The translations under genes were made by a program, and so were the position numbers. DNA of 14,589 bases, taken from positions 1-14,589 of the forward strand of contig CALGGE010000059.1 in the NCBI GenBank assembly GCA_937916125.1. The letters are read 5' to 3'. Source of the DNA: an uncultured Elusimicrobia bacterium (lineage in GTDB: Bacteria; Elusimicrobiota; Endomicrobiia; Endomicrobiales; Endomicrobiaceae). The notes under the pieces are model-generated. The model did no database searches, had not been told where the DNA came from, and saw nothing but the letters and a program-made list of their open reading frames with translations. Below, piece by piece: positions 9,001 through 14,566 of the stretch (the first letter of the stretch is position 1; every line of letters starts with the position of its first letter).

Positions 9001-9115
9001 AATAAGATTAGCAACTTTACATTTTAGAGCAGTTGCAGGAAACGATATAAAATTTAATTGGATTAAAGATTATAACGACTATAAACACAAATTCGGTGTT
9101 GTGGAAGTTAACTAA
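6050..9115 (+). CDS. res: Type III restriction endonuclease, Res subunit (SF2 ATPase plus PD-(D/E)XK nuclease)
   Basis: This 1021-residue partner of Mod couples ATP hydrolysis to long-range sensing along DNA and then cleaves. Its helicase motifs are Walker A in ETGTGKT (90-96), the DEPQ form of the DEAD box (213-216, typical of type III Res), SAT in YSATFKKEF, and motifs V/VI in LREGWDNP and QEIGRGLRLP (from Q553). The C-terminal nuclease has the PD-(D/E)XK pattern: P946-D947 in YSPDWAVV and E967-S-K969 in IIESKFDK, each on a hydrophobic strand. Length and domain order match family norms and no key residue is missing. It starts 13 bases after the mod stop with its own ribosome binding site. 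Stem-loops and a new promoter follow it, so it is the last gene of the operon. Confidence 0.95.
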   Translation: MNNTIKFIFNDNLPHQIKAINSVVNLFKGLRIRSKGIYKGKGTLLTDDLSSNPNIPFGQKILENLQKIQLENDIFPSKELKNNEFAIEMETGTGKTYVYLRTILQLYQNYGFKKFLIIVPSVAIKMGVKKSVEMLNETFQTLFNINLRKHCFVYDSKNMNSIFYNLVESKELSICIINTQAFASDNTKIKNPQENGIVLWDSLKSISPIVIVDEPQRVEGTKRKPSKSRKAIEELKPLFMLKYSATFKKEFPVNFLYKLDSYKAFKDNLVKSIEVKTVYGVIPKNYPYIRYVKFNNKNLKAKIEIFSQVQGDRIKFKTFEVEQNQSLKELSNLAQYENFYIAEQPHKEKPLKISCPQGIIEIEQQKHNYTGVNQNNAVRIQISLAIENHLKKQFAMLDKGQKIKVLSLFFVDRVIKIRDYSQSDLRGEYLTIFDEEYNKAITKYEQQFQKYKEFFKDYKDTDRVRQGYFAVDKNKKAIEIEEIEEDKEYKKDIQEKIDEQIDLILNGKDKLISFDNPLSFIFSQSALREGWDNPNIFTLCTLKNSNSDIAKKQEIGRGLRLPVNIYGQRIQDTQINELTVIANDNYENFAQNLQKDFNDGFDFNKDEVTFDILTKTLKLAGVPQEKITKELVEEFKNELFDRAVINNKNIIQNDGSNIKFIDFTNEILKEHCVKIKETFIEVMKEKGSTKVEIKNGDNEQIVNARQDYVNEEDFKKILEKLKQYMVKRSLYKFTLNKDEFIKNCSDIINKYLENIKDTNRIIITTAKVSNEENKVLVEKQFSEEREVYGSDTENKKTDLEIIDFIMYHTKMPRLAIYKILKGVKDEYKKFLNVQDILDEITDKIQKYLEIQKAKNVGTYEVIAGYELDWGKIIETDIIDDEAFTKVKQVFQTNLSKRKALNKYYKTDSAGEYDFAQKLENSPSVILFTKLKKGGFIIDTPYGNYSPDWAVVVKQEDSQDHKMYFIIESKFDKDVENLTDVEKDKIRLATLHFRAVAGNDIKFNWIKDYNDYKHKFGVVEVN

Positions 9116-9135
9116 TAATTTGTTGTTTAAAAGTA

Positions 9136-9187
9136 TAAAACCGTAAATTTACGAAGTTTGCCGGTTTTAGGGATAAAAAACGGCAAA
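9136..9187 (+). terminator. Stem-loops after res, probable operon terminator
   Basis: Two overlapping, mutually exclusive stems are visible. The first is TAAAACCG (9136-9143) with CGGTTTTA (9162-9169). The second is TTTGCCG (9157-9163) with CGGCAAA (9181-9187), its inner TTTT also facing an A-run. A small palindrome CGTAAATTTACG (9142-9153) sits inside the first loop. The position, directly after the last R-M gene and before the thrS promoter, suggests a terminator. The T-tract after either stem is poor, so the assignment is tentative. Confidence 0.4.
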
Positions 9188-9212
9188 ATGTATTTTGACC
9201 TAAACAAAATAT

Positions 9213-9241
9213 TTTACAATTTAATTTTTATTTGTTATAAT
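9213..9241 (+). promoter_or_regulatory. Sigma70-type promoter of thrS
   Basis: TTTACA (9213-9218) is followed after exactly 17 bases by a perfect TATAAT (9236-9241) carrying the extended -10 TG (TGTTATAAT). This predicts a start near 9248 and an 88-base leader before thrS. It separates thrS transcription from the R-M operon. Confidence 0.65.
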
Positions 9242-9271
9242 AACCCGCTATAATAATACGGTAAATAAGAG

Positions 9272-9301
9272 AAAAATTTATAATTAAAAATATAAATTTT
9301 T
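9272..9301. repeat. Perfect 11-bp AT inverted repeat in the thrS leader
   Basis: AAAAATTTATA (9272-9282) and TATAAATTTTT (9291-9301) are exact reverse complements separated by 8 bases. The RNA stem would contain only A-U pairs and be weak. A DNA-level operator is equally possible, and chance cannot be excluded at this base composition. Confidence 0.35.
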
Positions 9302-9336
9302 ATCGTAAGTAAATTTAGCTTTAGGGAAGTAAAAAA

Positions 9337-11061
9337 ATGGAAAAAGATTTACAAACATTAAGACATTCGACATCACATCTTATGGCAGCTGCCGTTCTCG
9401 AATTGTTTCCGGGAACAAAAGTTGCCATAGGTCCTTCAATTGAAGACGGTTTTTATTATGACTTCGACAGAAAAGAACCTTTTACCGTTGAAGATTTGTC
9501 AAAAATAGAAGAAAAAATGCACGAACTTGCAAAAAAGGATGATCCTTTTATTTGCACAACGGTTAAAAAAGAAGATGCCATAAAGCTCTTTGAGGAAAAA
9601 GGCGAAAAATATAAAAAAGAGTTGGCAGAGGCAATTGCCGACGATACCGTAACATTTTATCAGTCGGGAGAATTTACGGATCTTTGCAGAGGACCTCATA
9701 TCAAGTCAACAGGTGAAATAAAACATTTTAAACTTTTATCCGTTGCAGGGGCTTATTGGAGAGGAGATTCTGACAGAGAACAGTTGCAAAGAATTTACGG
9801 GACGGCATTTTATACAAAAAAAGATTTGGACGAATATTTAAATAAATTGGAAGAAGCTGCCAAAAGAGATCACAGAAAGCTCGGTAAAGAACTTGATTTG
9901 TTCTCTATAAACGATGCCGTCGGTGGCGGGCTTGTTTTGTGGCATCCTAAAGGTGCAATGCTCAGAAATATAATCGAAACCGAATGGAAACAATTCCATT
10001 TGGATAACGGATATGATTTGTTATGTACTCCTCATATTGCAAGCGAAGAACTGTATGCAATAAGCGGACATTTACAGACTTATTCGGAAAATATGTATGC
10101 ACCGATGGAAATCGAGGGCAAACCTTACAGAGTAAAACCTATGAACTGCCCCATGCACTTGATGATTTATAAAACAAAACTTCATTCTTACAGAGAACTT
10201 CCCATAAGATACGGAGAATTGGGAACGGTTTACAGATTTGAAAAGTCCGGTGTTCTGCACGGTCTTATGAGAGTAAGAGGTTTTACTCAGGACGACGGAC
10301 ATGTTATCGTTCAGCCGGAACTTTTGGAAGAAGAAGTTTTAACAGTATTTAAAATGGCAATAAATTGTTTGCAGATGTTCGGTTTTAAAGAATATAAAAT
10401 TTATCTTGCTACAAGACCTGAAAAAAAATATGTGGGCGAAATAGAAAAATGGAACGATGCCGAAAAATCTCTTGAAAACGCTTTGAAGAAAACAGGTTAT
10501 GATTATGAAATTGATGCGGGCGGCGGAGCATTTTACGGTCCTAAGATAGATATTAAAATTAAAGATGCTATCGGAAGATTGTGGCAATGCTCTACGATAC
10601 AGTTCGATTTCAATTTGCCCGAAAGATTTGATATTTATTATATAGATAAAGAGGGTAAAAAAGCAAGACCTTATATGGTTCACAGAGCATTGATGGGTTC
10701 TTTTGAAAGATTTATCGGTGTTTTGCTTGAGCATTATGCAGGTGCGTTACCTGTATGGTTGTCGCCTGTTCAAGCTGCAGTTTTAAATATTGCTCCCGAG
10801 CAGGAACAGTATTGTAAAGATGTCGTTAAGAAATTAAAAGAAGCAGGCATCAGAGTAAACCTCGACGACAGAAACGAAAAAATCGGTCATAAGATAAGAG
10901 AAAATGCAATGCAGAAAATTCCGTATCTTTTGGTTGTCGGCGGAAAAGAAGTTGAAGCTGGTGCCGTTGCCGTAAGAGCAAGAGGCAACAAAGATTTAGG
11001 TTCAATGCCCGTCGAAAAGTTCATTGAGTTAGTAAAAGATGATGTAAAAAATAAAAGATAA
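9337..11061 (+). CDS. thrS: Threonine--tRNA ligase lacking the TGS domain
   Basis: This enzyme charges tRNA-Thr with threonine in the cytoplasm. The 574 residues begin directly in the N2 editing domain, with its HxxxH motif at H10 and H14 and the partner C117...H121 in DLCRGPH. The class II catalytic core follows, with the predicted zinc ligands C271 (MNCPMH), H322 (DDGH) and H449 (MVHRALMGS), the latter in motif 3 (ALMGSFERF). The C-terminal anticodon-binding domain starts near the PVWLSPVQ segment and runs through DDRNEKIGHKIRENA. Typical bacterial enzymes are about 640 residues and carry an N-terminal TGS (N1) domain. Here an in-frame TAG at 9322-9324 rules out a longer start in this frame. 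AGGGAAG (9323-9329) is the likely ribosome binding site. Editing and synthetic sites look intact, so it should be functional. Confidence 0.97.
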   Translation: MEKDLQTLRHSTSHLMAAAVLELFPGTKVAIGPSIEDGFYYDFDRKEPFTVEDLSKIEEKMHELAKKDDPFICTTVKKEDAIKLFEEKGEKYKKELAEAIADDTVTFYQSGEFTDLCRGPHIKSTGEIKHFKLLSVAGAYWRGDSDREQLQRIYGTAFYTKKDLDEYLNKLEEAAKRDHRKLGKELDLFSINDAVGGGLVLWHPKGAMLRNIIETEWKQFHLDNGYDLLCTPHIASEELYAISGHLQTYSENMYAPMEIEGKPYRVKPMNCPMHLMIYKTKLHSYRELPIRYGELGTVYRFEKSGVLHGLMRVRGFTQDDGHVIVQPELLEEEVLTVFKMAINCLQMFGFKEYKIYLATRPEKKYVGEIEKWNDAEKSLENALKKTGYDYEIDAGGGAFYGPKIDIKIKDAIGRLWQCSTIQFDFNLPERFDIYYIDKEGKKARPYMVHRALMGSFERFIGVLLEHYAGALPVWLSPVQAAVLNIAPEQEQYCKDVVKKLKEAGIRVNLDDRNEKIGHKIRENAMQKIPYLLVVGGKEVEAGAVAVRARGNKDLGSMPVEKFIELVKDDVKNKR

Positions 11062-11067
11062 AAACGA

Positions 11068-11141
11068 CGGAAGAATAGATGATTGGATGACCGGAAGAAT
11101 AGAGATAAATCTTCTAATCTTCCAATCTTCCAATCTTCCAA
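11068..11141. repeat. Octamer-phased, self-complementary repeat between thrS and thrC
   Basis: The right half is four tandem octamers, CTTCTAAT, CTTCCAAT, CTTCCAAT and CTTCCAAA (starting at 11111, 11119, 11127 and 11135). The left half has a 12-base direct repeat CGGAAGAATAGA at 11068 and 11092, exactly 24 bases (three octamers) apart, with GATTGGA (11081-11087) between. GGAAGA and GATTGGA on the left are complementary to TCTTCC and TCCAATC on the right, so the block can fold into a long imperfect hairpin in the thrS-thrC transcript. It encodes nothing convincing. Confidence 0.75.
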
Positions 11142-11144
11142 AAA

Positions 11145-11149
11145 AGAGG
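11145..11149 (+). promoter_or_regulatory. Ribosome binding site that sets the thrC start
   Basis: AGAGG lies 6 bases before the ATG at 11156. A longer in-frame start at 11087 would read through the octamer repeat and add 23 residues unlike any threonine synthase, so the ATG at 11156 is preferred. Confidence 0.65.
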
Positions 11150-11155
11150 TTAAAA

Positions 11156-12220
11156 ATGGCATATACTGGATTAATAAATAAGTATCGCAAATACTTGCCG
11201 GTAAGCGAAAAAACTCCGGTAATAACATTACACGAGGGAAATACTCCTTTGATTCCCGCAAGAAACCTGGCAAAAGAAATAGGGTTCCCGGGGACAATAT
11301 ATTTTAAATATGAGGGACTCAATCCTACCGGTTCTTTTAAGGATAGAGGTATGACGATGGCCGTATCAAAAGCCGTCGAAGAAGGAAGCAAGGCTGTTAT
11401 TTGTGCATCTACCGGAAATACTTCGGCGTCTGCCGCAGCTTATGCCGCAAGAGCAGGAATAAAATGTGTGGTTTTAATTCCCGAGGGGAAAATTGCTTTG
11501 GGAAAACTTTCTCAGGCTGTTATGCACGGAGCATTGGTTCTTGAAATAGACGGAAATTTTGATAAAGCACTTGAACTTGTAAAAGATTTAAGCAAAAATT
11601 ATCCGTTGACTTTGGTAAATTCCATTAATCCTTACAGAATACAGGGACAGAAAACAGGAGCATTTGAAATTTGCGAATATTTGGAACAGGCTCCGGATTA
11701 TCAGTTTATGCCCGTCGGTAATGCAGGAAATATTACCGCTTATTGGAAAGGTTATAAAGAATTCAATCAGTTATTCCCCGATAAATACAAACTTCCTAAA
11801 ATTATGGGCTTTCAGGCAGAAGGTGCTGCCCCTATCGTTAGAGGCTATCCGATAGAAAAGCCGGAAACTTTGGCTACAGCAATAAGAATAGGTAACCCCG
11901 CTTCTTGGAAAACTGCGGAAGAAGCAAGAGACGAGTCTAAAGGTGTAATAGATATGGTTTCCGACGACGAAATTATTGAAGCGTATAAAATGATAGCAAG
12001 ATACGAAGGTGTTTTTGCAGAGCCTGCTTCGGCATCATCATTTGCGGGACTTTTAAAATATACAAGAAAAGGATATTTCAAAGATCAGAAAGATTTGAAA
12101 GCCGTTTGTATATTGACGGGACATGGTTTGAAAGATCCCGACAATGCAATTAAATCTGCAACAAAACCAATGAAAGTACATTCAGAAATGACCGAAATAA
12201 TTAAAGCTATAGGACTTTAA
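11156..12220 (+). CDS. thrC: Threonine synthase
   Basis: This 354-residue pyridoxal-phosphate enzyme converts O-phosphohomoserine to threonine, the last step of threonine synthesis. The PLP-binding lysine is K62 in NPTGSFKDRGM, and the phosphate-binding loop is GNAGN (188-192). ASTGNTSASAAAYAARAGI and the C-terminal EPASASS and CILTGHGLKDP segments are characteristic. The length fits the shorter (thermophile/Gram-positive-like) class of threonine synthases rather than the longer E. coli/yeast type. It follows thrS by 94 bases with no obvious promoter between, so the two are probably co-transcribed. That would join threonine supply with threonine charging. The hairpin-forming repeat between them may tune that coupling. 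Confidence 0.96.
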   Translation: MAYTGLINKYRKYLPVSEKTPVITLHEGNTPLIPARNLAKEIGFPGTIYFKYEGLNPTGSFKDRGMTMAVSKAVEEGSKAVICASTGNTSASAAAYAARAGIKCVVLIPEGKIALGKLSQAVMHGALVLEIDGNFDKALELVKDLSKNYPLTLVNSINPYRIQGQKTGAFEICEYLEQAPDYQFMPVGNAGNITAYWKGYKEFNQLFPDKYKLPKIMGFQAEGAAPIVRGYPIEKPETLATAIRIGNPASWKTAEEARDESKGVIDMVSDDEIIEAYKMIARYEGVFAEPASASSFAGLLKYTRKGYFKDQKDLKAVCILTGHGLKDPDNAIKSATKPMKVHSEMTEIIKAIGL

Positions 12221-12292
12221 TTAAACCGGATATAGCAAAATATCATTATTTTATAAACAGGATAAAAATAGGATTAAAAGAATATAAGATAG

Positions 12293-12445
12293 TATTACAT
12301 ACAGGGAATAGACATTAATTCTTTTATTATTGATTTGTCGTATTCTTGTAATTATTTAGATATTACGACAAATTATTCGTGGGTAAAAGGTGATGGTTCT
12401 TATTGTTCAGTAATTCTTTCCGTAGGATATAAATTTAGTTTTTAA
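12293..12445 (+). pseudogene. Possible remnant of an outer-membrane beta-barrel protein C-terminus
   Basis: An open stretch of 50 codons after the TAG at 12290 reads ...LDITTNYSWVKGDG and then SVILSVGYKFSF before TAA. Alternating polar and hydrophobic residues, a glycine turn and a terminal aromatic (Phe) are the signature of the last strands of outer-membrane barrels, where the final Phe is read by the BAM machinery. There is no start codon or body: upstream the frame is broken by stops at 12233, 12254, 12263, 12269, 12275 and 12290. It therefore looks like the 3' end of a decayed gene. Its end overlaps the 3' end of the minus-strand membrane gene by 11 bases. A chance translation is possible. 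Confidence 0.35.
12333..12373. repeat. Perfect 10-bp inverted repeat downstream of thrC
   Basis: ATTTGTCGTA (12333-12342) and TACGACAAAT (12364-12373) are exact reverse complements with a 21-base loop. No T-tract follows immediately on either strand, so a terminator role is doubtful. It may be an operator-like site or a scar, and it lies inside the barrel-protein remnant. Confidence 0.4.
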
Positions 12446-12950
12446 ATATTTTCTTTAAATGTCCGATTGTGGTAAGTATTAAGATCTTATAGATGATATC
12501 TGTTGAAGCCGTAAATAAAATTGTTATTGTAATGTTAGAATAAGCACCAAATAAAAAAACAGATAAAATAAATAATAATTCAATTACGCAAGAGAGCTTT
12601 TCAAAGTTCAATTGAAAAGTTCTCTTTGCTTTTTTGAAATAAAAAAACATAAAAATATAAAAACATAAAATAAAAAGAATAATTAATAAAATAAAGTTTA
12701 AATATTTCGTCGGGGGAATATTGTTATTTGCGAAAACAACTAACGAAAAATATAGAAAAAATATTCTGTCTGTATAAAAAAATATTTTTTTCTTTGAAAA
12801 ATAATATAAAGCAAAAATTATTAGATAGCATAACAGAATATATGAATTAAAATTTGTAAATGAATCAAAATTGTTTAAAAACAGACTTACTAAAAATACC
12901 GGTAACAACCATATTGATAGAGTGTTTTTAAATATTATAAAAAAATTCAC
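12435..12950 (-). CDS. Small multi-pass membrane protein of unknown function
   Basis: The predicted 171-residue protein is extremely hydrophobic and rich in Phe, Ile and Leu. Five or six membrane segments can be outlined (about residues 9-27, 33-51, 58-76, 86-108 and 117-160, the last probably two helices), with lysine-rich loops such as YFSKKK and YFKKAKR between. I recognise no family, active-site motif or signal peptide. The start is GTG at 12948-12950; AAAGGA (minus strand, 12961-12966) ten bases before it is a plausible ribosome binding site. A promoter-like TTGCAA/TATGAT pair lies further upstream. It is the only minus-strand gene in the window and converges on thrC. Coherent membrane topology plus these signals make it likely real, although AT-rich DNA can give hydrophobic spurious frames. 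Confidence 0.6.
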   Translation of the reverse strand: MNFFIIFKNTLSIWLLPVFLVSLFLNNFDSFTNFNSYILLCYLIIFALYYFSKKKIFFYTDRIFFLYFSLVVFANNNIPPTKYLNFILLIILFILCFYIFMFFYFKKAKRTFQLNFEKLSCVIELLFILSVFLFGAYSNITITILFTASTDIIYKILILTTIGHLKKIFKN

Positions 12951-12986
12951 GGAATATTTTTCCTTTATTTATTAAAATAAAAATTG

Positions 12987-12992
12987 TATAAT
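12987..12992 (+). promoter_or_regulatory. Candidate -10 element for rseP
   Basis: A perfect TATAAT preceded by TG lies 97 bases before the rseP start. The matching -35 position (12964-12969, TTTATT) is weak. If used, transcription would start near 13000 and place the 13022-13050 hairpin in the rseP leader. Confidence 0.3.
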
Positions 12993-12997
12993 TTTAT

Positions 12998-13026
12998 ATC
13001 ATAGTAAATGATATTTTTTTTTGCAA
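12998..13026 (-). promoter_or_regulatory. Candidate promoter of the minus-strand membrane gene
   Basis: On the minus strand, TTGCAA (13021-13026) and TATGAT (12998-13003) are separated by 17 bases and sit about 50 bases upstream of the GTG start. The -35 overlaps the left arm of the inverted repeat at 13022-13050. Confidence 0.4.
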
Positions 13027-13063
13027 GATTTTGCAATGAAAAATCTTGCATAATTGTTTTTTT
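13022..13063 (+). terminator. Perfect 11-bp hairpin plus T7 in the rseP leader: attenuator or operator
   Basis: TGCAAGATTTT (13022-13032) and AAAATCTTGCA (13040-13050) pair perfectly around the 7-base loop GCAATGA. Six bases later comes a run of seven Ts (13057-13063). The site lies between divergent genes, 38 bases before the rseP ATG. It could act as a leader attenuator, a terminator for readthrough, or a repressor operator, since the left arm overlaps the opposing promoter's -35. Confidence 0.5.
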
Positions 13064-13075
13064 ATACGATATATT

Positions 13076-13081
13076 AAGGAG
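13076..13081 (+). promoter_or_regulatory. Ribosome binding site that sets the rseP start
   Basis: AAGGAG lies 7 bases before the ATG at 13089. The longer in-frame start at 13008 would translate the hairpin region into an N-terminus unlike site-2 proteases, so 13089 is chosen. Confidence 0.8.
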
Positions 13082-13088
13082 CATAAAT

Positions 13089-14162
13089 ATGAATATTTTA
13101 TCCGGTACATATTCAACACTTATACAGACGGTAGCTGTTTTGTTCGGACTGGGACTTTTGATTTTTATTCATGAACTCGGACATTTTACGATGGCTAAAA
13201 TTTATAAGGTTAAAATTTTAAAATTTGCATTCGGGTTCGGAAAAGAATTAATAGGTTTTACAAAAGGCGAAACAAGATATTCAATATGCCTTTTCCCTTT
13301 CGGCGGAATGGTTGCTATGGCAGGAGAAAATCCTGACGAAGCAACCGGAAAAGAGGGGGAATTTCTTTCTCTTAAATGGTACAAAAAAGTAATGATAGCT
13401 TTTTGCGGACCGCTTATGAATTATGTTCTTGCCGTTTTAATTTTTGCTTTTGCTTTCAATATTTGGGGCTTAACAAATATATCTGCGGATGCTTCAATAG
13501 GATATTTGTCTGAGGAAAATTGTGCGGCAAAAGCCGGGCTTATGAAAGGCGACAAAATATTGTCGGTTGACGGTGTCCAAATAAAAGATTGGTTTGATTT
13601 GACAAAAAACTTGAAAGAAAAAGCCGATAAAGAAGTTGAGTTTGTCGTGCAGAGAGAAGAACGGGAATTGAATTTTAAATTTGTTCTTGATAAAAATCCC
13701 AATACCGGTTCGGGAATGCTTGGCATACAGCCGAAAATTACAAAAGAAAAGGTTTCATTTTTTAAATCTTTTTATTATGGTATAAACACATCAATATATC
13801 AATCAACATTTACACTGAAGTATTTATGGGAAAAGATTGTTTCATGGGAGAAACCCGAAGTTGCGGGACCTATAGGAGTAATACAGGTAATGGCAAAGTC
13901 AGCCAAATCCGGCATGGAAAGCTATGTAAGGCTTCTTGCCGTAATTTCCGTGGCGTTGGGGCTTTTCAATTTGCTTCCTATCCCTCTTGTTGACGGGGGA
14001 ATGATAGTTCTTTTTATCGTCGAGGGAATAATAAGGAAACAAATCGGATTGAAAGTTATTCAGATTTATAATACGATAGGTTTAAGTCTTATTCTTATAA
14101 TATTTTTATTTGCTACATACAATGACTTGATCAGGCTTGGCATCGATAAGTTGTTTAAATAG
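13089..14162 (+). CDS. rseP: RseP-type site-2 zinc metalloprotease (M50 family)
   Basis: This 357-residue intramembrane protease is expected in the inner membrane. In the characterised family it cleaves anti-sigma factors and leftover signal peptides inside the bilayer. The zinc motif HELGH is at residues 28-32 in the first membrane helix. The second conserved motif, NLLPIPLVDGG, is at 294-304 and supplies the third ligand, D302. A single PDZ domain lies between (about 135-205, GYLSEENCAAKAGLMKGDKILSVDG). E. coli RseP has two PDZ domains and about 450 residues, so this is the shorter one-PDZ form common elsewhere. Four membrane helices can be seen (about 15-35, 100-125, 278-300 and 320-345). 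ispG follows 11 bases later in the same direction. The local substrate is unknown, and no sigma or anti-sigma gene is in the window. Confidence 0.95.
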   Translation: MNILSGTYSTLIQTVAVLFGLGLLIFIHELGHFTMAKIYKVKILKFAFGFGKELIGFTKGETRYSICLFPFGGMVAMAGENPDEATGKEGEFLSLKWYKKVMIAFCGPLMNYVLAVLIFAFAFNIWGLTNISADASIGYLSEENCAAKAGLMKGDKILSVDGVQIKDWFDLTKNLKEKADKEVEFVVQREERELNFKFVLDKNPNTGSGMLGIQPKITKEKVSFFKSFYYGINTSIYQSTFTLKYLWEKIVSWEKPEVAGPIGVIQVMAKSAKSGMESYVRLLAVISVALGLFNLLPIPLVDGGMIVLFIVEGIIRKQIGLKVIQIYNTIGLSLILIIFLFATYNDLIRLGIDKLFK

Positions 14163-14173
14163 CGAGGTAATTT

Positions 14174-14566
14174 ATGTTTACCAGAGAAAAAACAAAAGTA
14201 ATAAATATCGGCGGGGTACAAATCGGTGGCGGGAACCCCGTAGCCATACAGTCTATGACAAATACGAATACTCAGGATTGGAAAGCTACCGTAAAACAGA
14301 TAAGAGAACTTGAAGAAGTCGGTTGCGAAATAATAAGAGTTTCTGTGCCGGATATGGAGTCCGCAAAAAATATTAAGTATATAAAAAAACATATTCATAT
14401 TCCGCTTGTTGCCGATATACATTTTGACCACAAACTTGCACTTGAGGCAATAAAGCAGGGTATAGATAAACTTAGAATTAATCCCGGTAATATCGGTTCG
14501 AAAGAAAAAGTGCAGGAACTTGTAAAAGAAGCAAAAAAAGCTCATATTCCCATAAGAATAGGAGTT
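14174..14566 (+). CDS. ispG: 4-hydroxy-3-methylbut-2-en-1-yl diphosphate synthase (IspG/GcpE), 5' fragment
   Basis: The first 131 residues of IspG are present. It is the iron-sulfur enzyme that converts methylerythritol cyclodiphosphate to HMBPP in the MEP isoprenoid pathway. NPVAIQSMTNT, EEVGCEIIRVSVPD, PLVADIHFDHKLAL and DKLRINPGNIGS are highly conserved landmarks of its TIM-barrel half. The gene starts at ATG 14174 with GAGG (14164-14167) as ribosome binding site, 11 bases after the rseP stop, so the two are probably one operon. The frame stays open to 14589. However, after IPIRIGV at 14566 the family normally continues with an Asn-x-Gly-Ser-Leu motif, and here the DNA becomes adapter. The C-terminal [4Fe-4S] cysteines are beyond the window. 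Residues encoded after 14566 must not be used. Confidence 0.95.

Noticed and set aside
195..9115. Classification of the cassette as DISARM or BREX
   Set aside because: The SNF2 helicase recalls DrmD, but no DUF1998 (DrmB), DrmA-type helicase, active PLD protein (DrmC), PglZ or BrxC-like gene is present. Mod and Res show clear type III motifs.
9223..9233. AATTTTTATTT matching 173-183 as direct repeats flanking the R-M island
   Set aside because: The shared 11 bases are low-complexity A/T and lack any extended match, so they do not support an attachment site or target duplication.
9249..9254. Second TATAAT as an additional thrS promoter
   Set aside because: No acceptable -35 at 16-18 bases, while the TATAAT at 9236 has both a -35 and an extended -10.
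10339..10734. Long minus-strand reading frames opposite thrS, thrC, rseP and ispG
   Set aside because: They are antisense shadows of strongly conserved genes, with no ribosome binding sites or recognisable domains.
11087..11155. Longer thrC start
   Set aside because: The 23 extra residues come from the octamer repeat and are not threonine-synthase-like. A ribosome binding site precedes the ATG at 11156.
13008..13088. Longer rseP start
   Set aside because: The extension translates the inverted-repeat leader. AAGGAG at 13076-13081 points to the ATG at 13089.
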